Shown here one piece after another: positions 33,089 through 36,128 of a stretch of DNA of 36,128 nt. Each line of letters begins with the position of its first letter. The first letter of the stretch is position 1. Under the pieces are notes generated by a model. That model did no database searches and had not been told where the DNA came from. It worked only from the letters and a program-made list of their open reading frames with translations. This DNA comes from Gemmatimonadaceae bacterium (GTDB lineage Bacteria; Gemmatimonadota; Gemmatimonadetes; Gemmatimonadales; Gemmatimonadaceae): assembly GCA_025450035.1 (NCBI GenBank), contig JANWIF010000114.1, forward strand, positions 1 through 36,128. The letters run 5' to 3'. The translations under genes were made by a program, and so were the position numbers.

Positions 33089-35038
33089 TCAGCGGTCGGT
33101 GCCCGGCGCGCCGATGGCGTCACCGTCGTCGACGATGTGAGGAGTCACGAGGATGAGTAGATCCGTTTTGTCTTCCTGCGTCCGCGTTTCACCGAACAAC
33201 TTGCCAATGAGGGGCAGGTCGACCAGGAGCGGGATTCCGACCTTGGACTGTTGGACCTGGGTGGTGGTGAGTCCGCCAATGACTGCGGTCTCGCCGTCGC
33301 CCACGAGGAGCTCGTTGTCGGCGCTCTGCTCGAGGAACGTGAAGCCGAGGTCCGACGCTGCCGGTTGGAGCTGCGAGCGTTCGGCGTGCAGCGTCATGAG
33401 GATCTTGCGATTGTTCGTGATGTGCGGAGTAACCTTGAGGATGATACCGGTCTTCTTGAACTGCACGGTCGCGCGCGGTGCTTGGGCCTGCGTGCCGCCC
33501 TGGCCAACCGACCCGAGGTCGATGACACGAATCGGCGTCTCTTCACCGGACATGATCTGGGCTTCGCGGTTGTCGAGCGTGGTAATGCTCGGCGCGGCCT
33601 CGACGTCGGACAATCGGACTTCCTGCAGTCCGTCCAGGAACGCGGTGAGGTTGAACTTGCCGAGCGCCGTCGAGAAGATCAGGGAGAGTGCAGGATCGAC
33701 GACGCGCTGCGTGGCATTGGATACCGCGGCCAAGGAATTGCCGCCGATGTTGATGACTTGCGTGTTCTGGCTGAAGGGCGTACCGGTCACGGCATCGGGC
33801 ACGCCGTCGCCGTTGGTGTCGACGGGCTTAAAGGTGCTCGGGTCGGTGCGCTGCAGCAGCTTGTTGAAGAAGGTGCCGTTGTCACCCAGGTCGTAGCTGA
33901 CCCCAATGTCCTGGATGTTCGTGCGGTCGACGAGAATGATCTTGGTCTTGATCGAGACCTGCGGCGTGCGGACGTCGAGGTCTTTCACGTAGTTCGCGAT
34001 GTCTTCGAGGCGTGAGGGGACGTCGGTGACGATGAGTCGGTTGGTTCCCGAATCGGAGGTGACGCCACCGCGTACCTTGCAGTCGCTGGAGGCGCTGGCG
34101 CCCGGCCCGTTGGCACTGGGAGGGCAATCTTTAGAGAGCAGGCTCTCGACCGTTTTCACGAGCGACGACGCGCGCGCGTAGTTCACGGAGATGATGCGAG
34201 TGGTGACGGGCTCGGTGGCCTGCTGCTTGGCAATGTTGTCGTAGCTGTCGACTGAGATAATGCCGTCCTGGTCTTCCTTGGCGGCGTAGCCTTGCGAGCT
34301 GAGGATCGCGCGGAGGGCGACGTCCCACGGTTGGTCGCGCACTTCTGCCGAGACCGCGCCCGTTACGCCCTTACCGACCACGATGGTGCGGCCTGAAAAG
34401 ACGGCGAAAGCGGAGATCACGTCGCGGATATCGGCATCCTGATAGGTGACGGTGATCTTCGGCTGCGACGACGCCGACGACATCGCGTGCTCGTGCGACG
34501 TGAGCTTGACCATGCGACCCATGTTAGGCGCGGGAGTCGCTTGTGGGTCGGCGGGGGCGGCATCGTCGTTCGTGGTCCCGTTGCCGAGCTGCGGGGCGGT
34601 GTGCCATGCGGCGAAGGAGGCCTGGGCAGCGCCGTCCGGATCGAGTGTGACGCGCACCTCATTTTCGGTGCGGTTCACTGTATAGGTATGCTGTCCGTCC
34701 AGGTCGATCACCAGGCGCACGATGTTGTCGCGGTACTGCGCCACGCGCACGTTTGTGATACCACCGCGCGCAACGCGATCGTACATGCGACCGGCAGCCG
34801 TGAGAGTGGCGCCCTTGAGATCGAGGACGATCCGCGGCGGACTTGCCAGCGAGAAATCCTCAATGTCAACCGAACCGTCGACGGCGACGACGACTTCGGC
34901 TCGCCCGGCAGCGGGCACGACGCTGAGGGACTTCACCTCACCGCCGCCCAACACGCCGGCCGTTGCGGCGCGGGCGACGGACGCCTGCGCAACAAGCGCG
35001 GCGAGCGTCATTCCGATCAGCGCACTGACCCGCTTCAT
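33089..35038 (-). CDS. pilQ: Type IV pilus secretin PilQ
   Basis: This 649-residue outer-membrane secretin is the exit pore for the pilus. A signal peptide (1-24) is followed by an AMIN domain (about 35-135), a Pro/Ala/Asn linker, an STN/N0 domain (about 193-265, ITVTYQDADIRDVISAFAVFSGRTIVVG), N1/NolW (about 280-370) and the secretin domain with VEAAPSITTLDNREAQIMSGEETP, VTPHITNNRKILM, ELLVGDGETAVIGGLTT and the terminal VPLLVDLPLIGKLF-like block (IPLLVDLPLIGKLFGE). One AMIN domain is seen where some PilQ have two or more. It begins 2 bp after pilP and uses an ATG at 35038. Confidence 0.96.
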   Translation of the reverse strand: MKRVSALIGMTLAALVAQASVARAATAGVLGGGEVKSLSVVPAAGRAEVVVAVDGSVDIEDFSLASPPRIVLDLKGATLTAAGRMYDRVARGGITNVRVAQYRDNIVRLVIDLDGQHTYTVNRTENEVRVTLDPDGAAQASFAAWHTAPQLGNGTTNDDAAPADPQATPAPNMGRMVKLTSHEHAMSSASSQPKITVTYQDADIRDVISAFAVFSGRTIVVGKGVTGAVSAEVRDQPWDVALRAILSSQGYAAKEDQDGIISVDSYDNIAKQQATEPVTTRIISVNYARASSLVKTVESLLSKDCPPSANGPGASASSDCKVRGGVTSDSGTNRLIVTDVPSRLEDIANYVKDLDVRTPQVSIKTKIILVDRTNIQDIGVSYDLGDNGTFFNKLLQRTDPSTFKPVDTNGDGVPDAVTGTPFSQNTQVINIGGNSLAAVSNATQRVVDPALSLIFSTALGKFNLTAFLDGLQEVRLSDVEAAPSITTLDNREAQIMSGEETPIRVIDLGSVGQGGTQAQAPRATVQFKKTGIILKVTPHITNNRKILMTLHAERSQLQPAASDLGFTFLEQSADNELLVGDGETAVIGGLTTTQVQQSKVGIPLLVDLPLIGKLFGETRTQEDKTDLLILVTPHIVDDGDAIGAPGTDR

Positions 35039-35040
35039 TT

Positions 35041-35805
35041 CTACCTCGCTCTCGTAGAATCGTTGAGCGCCAGCGACTCTTGCCGGCTATAGCCGAATTC
35101 TTCCAGGGTAAACGTGACAGCCTTCTGGTCGATGCGCGCCACGCGCATGCGGCCAAGGGTCTGTCCCGTCCTAACGCGGTACTGCTCCTTCGTGGTCACG
35201 TCGCGCAGGATGGCGACGGAGCGACCCGACGGGTCGTAGATGACGGCCACCAGCTTGAGGTCGGAAACCATCGGCCGGAGCTCGCCGGACGTGATGAGCG
35301 AGATGAATGGATCGCGTCGCCCATCGGCGTTGTATGAAAACGATTCGCGCAGCAGCGCGATCTCGTTCTTGCCGCCGCGTTCGGAGATCGAAGTGGTACC
35401 TTCGCCCTGAGCGCCTTGCGGCCCAGTGATGGTCACCGTGTCGCGGCCCTTGGCGGCGTGCGCGGGGCGGGCTGCCACTTTGCTATGCGGCGCAGCCGCT
35501 GACGCCTTCGGCGCCTTGGACGCTTTGGACGCTTTGGACGCGTCGGTGGGCTTCGCAGCCGTAGAGGGCGTCGTGTGCGGCACCTCGGCGATATGCGTCG
35601 TTGCCGTGGACTGCCGGGCGGCCTTCACGGGCGCCGGATCCCCCGTGTTTTGCATCGCTTCGATATGCGCGTTCGTGGCCGCTGCGGCGCGACGAGCCGC
35701 ATTCTTCGCGACTGTCCCTGGCATCGACTGCGCGCCGAGCGTCACAGTCGTCACGGCAATGAAAGCAGCGACGAGTGGGACGAGCGCGATTATACGCTTA
35801 GTCAT
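35041..35805 (-). CDS. pilP: PilP-like type IV pilus assembly protein
   Basis: This 254-residue protein has an N-terminal signal or anchor (6-25), a long Ala/Lys/Ser low-complexity linker (30-125, including KASKASKAPKAS) and a C-terminal beta domain. YNADGRRDPFISL (about 156-168) and DLKLVAVIYDPSGRSVAILRD match the PilP hallmark that links PilO/PilN to PilQ. Usual PilP has about 175 residues; the extra length is the linker. It lacks a lipobox, unlike Neisseria or Pseudomonas PilP. The start ATG overlaps the pilO stop (ATGA), and pilQ follows after 2 bp. Confidence 0.85.
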   Translation of the reverse strand: MTKRIIALVPLVAAFIAVTTVTLGAQSMPGTVAKNAARRAAAATNAHIEAMQNTGDPAPVKAARQSTATTHIAEVPHTTPSTAAKPTDASKASKASKAPKASAAAPHSKVAARPAHAAKGRDTVTITGPQGAQGEGTTSISERGGKNEIALLRESFSYNADGRRDPFISLITSGELRPMVSDLKLVAVIYDPSGRSVAILRDVTTKEQYRVRTGQTLGRMRVARIDQKAVTFTLEEFGYSRQESLALNDSTRAR

Positions 35806-36128
35806 GACTTCGCCCCCTTCTGCGTGGGAGGCTGATTGTCCGCGTCTTCGGCGGGATTGTGTGTCACGAAGGTCTGAAGCTGGAAGCGCGCTTCGATCAA
35901 CGCCTGACCCGGCTGCGTGTGATTCTGCTTCGCGGTGGGATTGTTGGAGAGTTGAAGCGCCACATTCACGGGAAGCACGATTCGCGACAGCGAGCCGACG
36001 TTCGTGAAGAATTCGGCCAACTCATGGTAGCCACCGACGATCGACATGCCGTAGCGGTACGTGTCGTAGTTGCTCCCTTGCTGCACTGGCTGTGGGTCGA
36101 CCGTAGAGAGATCCAGGCCGGCGCGCCG
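35802..36128 (-). CDS. pilO: PilO-like pilus assembly protein, C-terminal part
   Basis: The frame stays open to the window edge, so the gene starts beyond 36128. The visible 108 residues include VDPQPVQQGSNYDTYRYGMSIVGGYHELAEFFTNVGSLSRIVLP, the conserved PilO C-terminal fold, then a beta strand and a disordered tail (NPAEDADNQPPTQKGAKS). PilO pairs with PilN in the inner-membrane alignment complex. pilM and pilN are expected further upstream, outside the window. The stop overlaps the pilP start. Confidence 0.85.
   Translation of the reverse strand, partial: RRAGLDLSTVDPQPVQQGSNYDTYRYGMSIVGGYHELAEFFTNVGSLSRIVLPVNVALQLSNNPTAKQNHTQPGQALIEARFQLQTFVTHNPAEDADNQPPTQKGAKS

Overview
The window comes from a high-GC Gram-negative chromosome. 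A secretin (PilQ), an ATP synthase a subunit that begins with a secretory signal, an AfsR/SARP-like ATPase regulator, large PilX/DUF4900-type pilins and the overall gene mix fit a member of Gemmatimonadota best. That placement is an inference from gene content and style, since no rRNA or other phylogenetic marker was compared. No rRNA, tRNA, insertion sequence, integrase-flanked island or CRISPR array is visible.

Left part (1-10.5 kb), mixed strands. The start of an ATP synthase operon (atpZ, an atpI-like gene, atpB, each overlapping the next by 4 bp) reads leftward from a promoter that overlaps a near-perfect Rex-type operator. Divergent from it is a secreted BsuPI-domain protein, then a MoxR AAA+ ATPase. 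Next come a soluble tandem pseudokinase-kinase protein, a dUTPase, a 1033-residue SARP/AAA/TPR regulator whose base composition changes inside the gene, and a membrane HD-GYP c-di-GMP phosphodiesterase. Upstream of the HD-GYP gene lies an unexplained 223-bp block bounded by an 11-bp inverted repeat and containing a short ORF with a strong ribosome binding site.

Right part (10.9-36.1 kb) reads entirely leftward. In transcription order it holds pilO (cut by the window end), pilP, pilQ and a large predicted lipoprotein, closed by a strong hairpin. Then come aroC, aroK, a DUF494/Smg-like gene, topA, trmFO, xerC, a small membrane protein, hslV, hslU and argF. A minor-pilin operon follows (FimT/GspH-like, PilV-like, a PilW-like protein with a fibronectin-III-like tail, and a long PilX/DUF4900-like protein), closed by a 16-bp-stem terminator. 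Last are gcvT, mogA, an NtrC-type activator with a degenerate receiver, and a conserved unknown. The housekeeping genes (shikimate pathway, topology, tRNA methylation, chromosome dimer resolution, HslUV protease, arginine synthesis) sit between two type IV pilus clusters that probably build one machine.

The strongest unexplained signal is not a gene. The heptamer GCCTAAC/GTTAGGC occurs 22 times by hand count, 11 in each orientation, about five times more than a rough composition estimate. It uses otherwise disfavoured TTA and CTA leucine codons and once makes a stop codon. Other points of interest are the Rex-like site on the atp promoter, the bounded element upstream of the HD-GYP gene, the fused pseudokinase, the FN3-like pilin and long G/C tracts inside linkers of hslU, xerC, the sigma-54 activator and atpZ.
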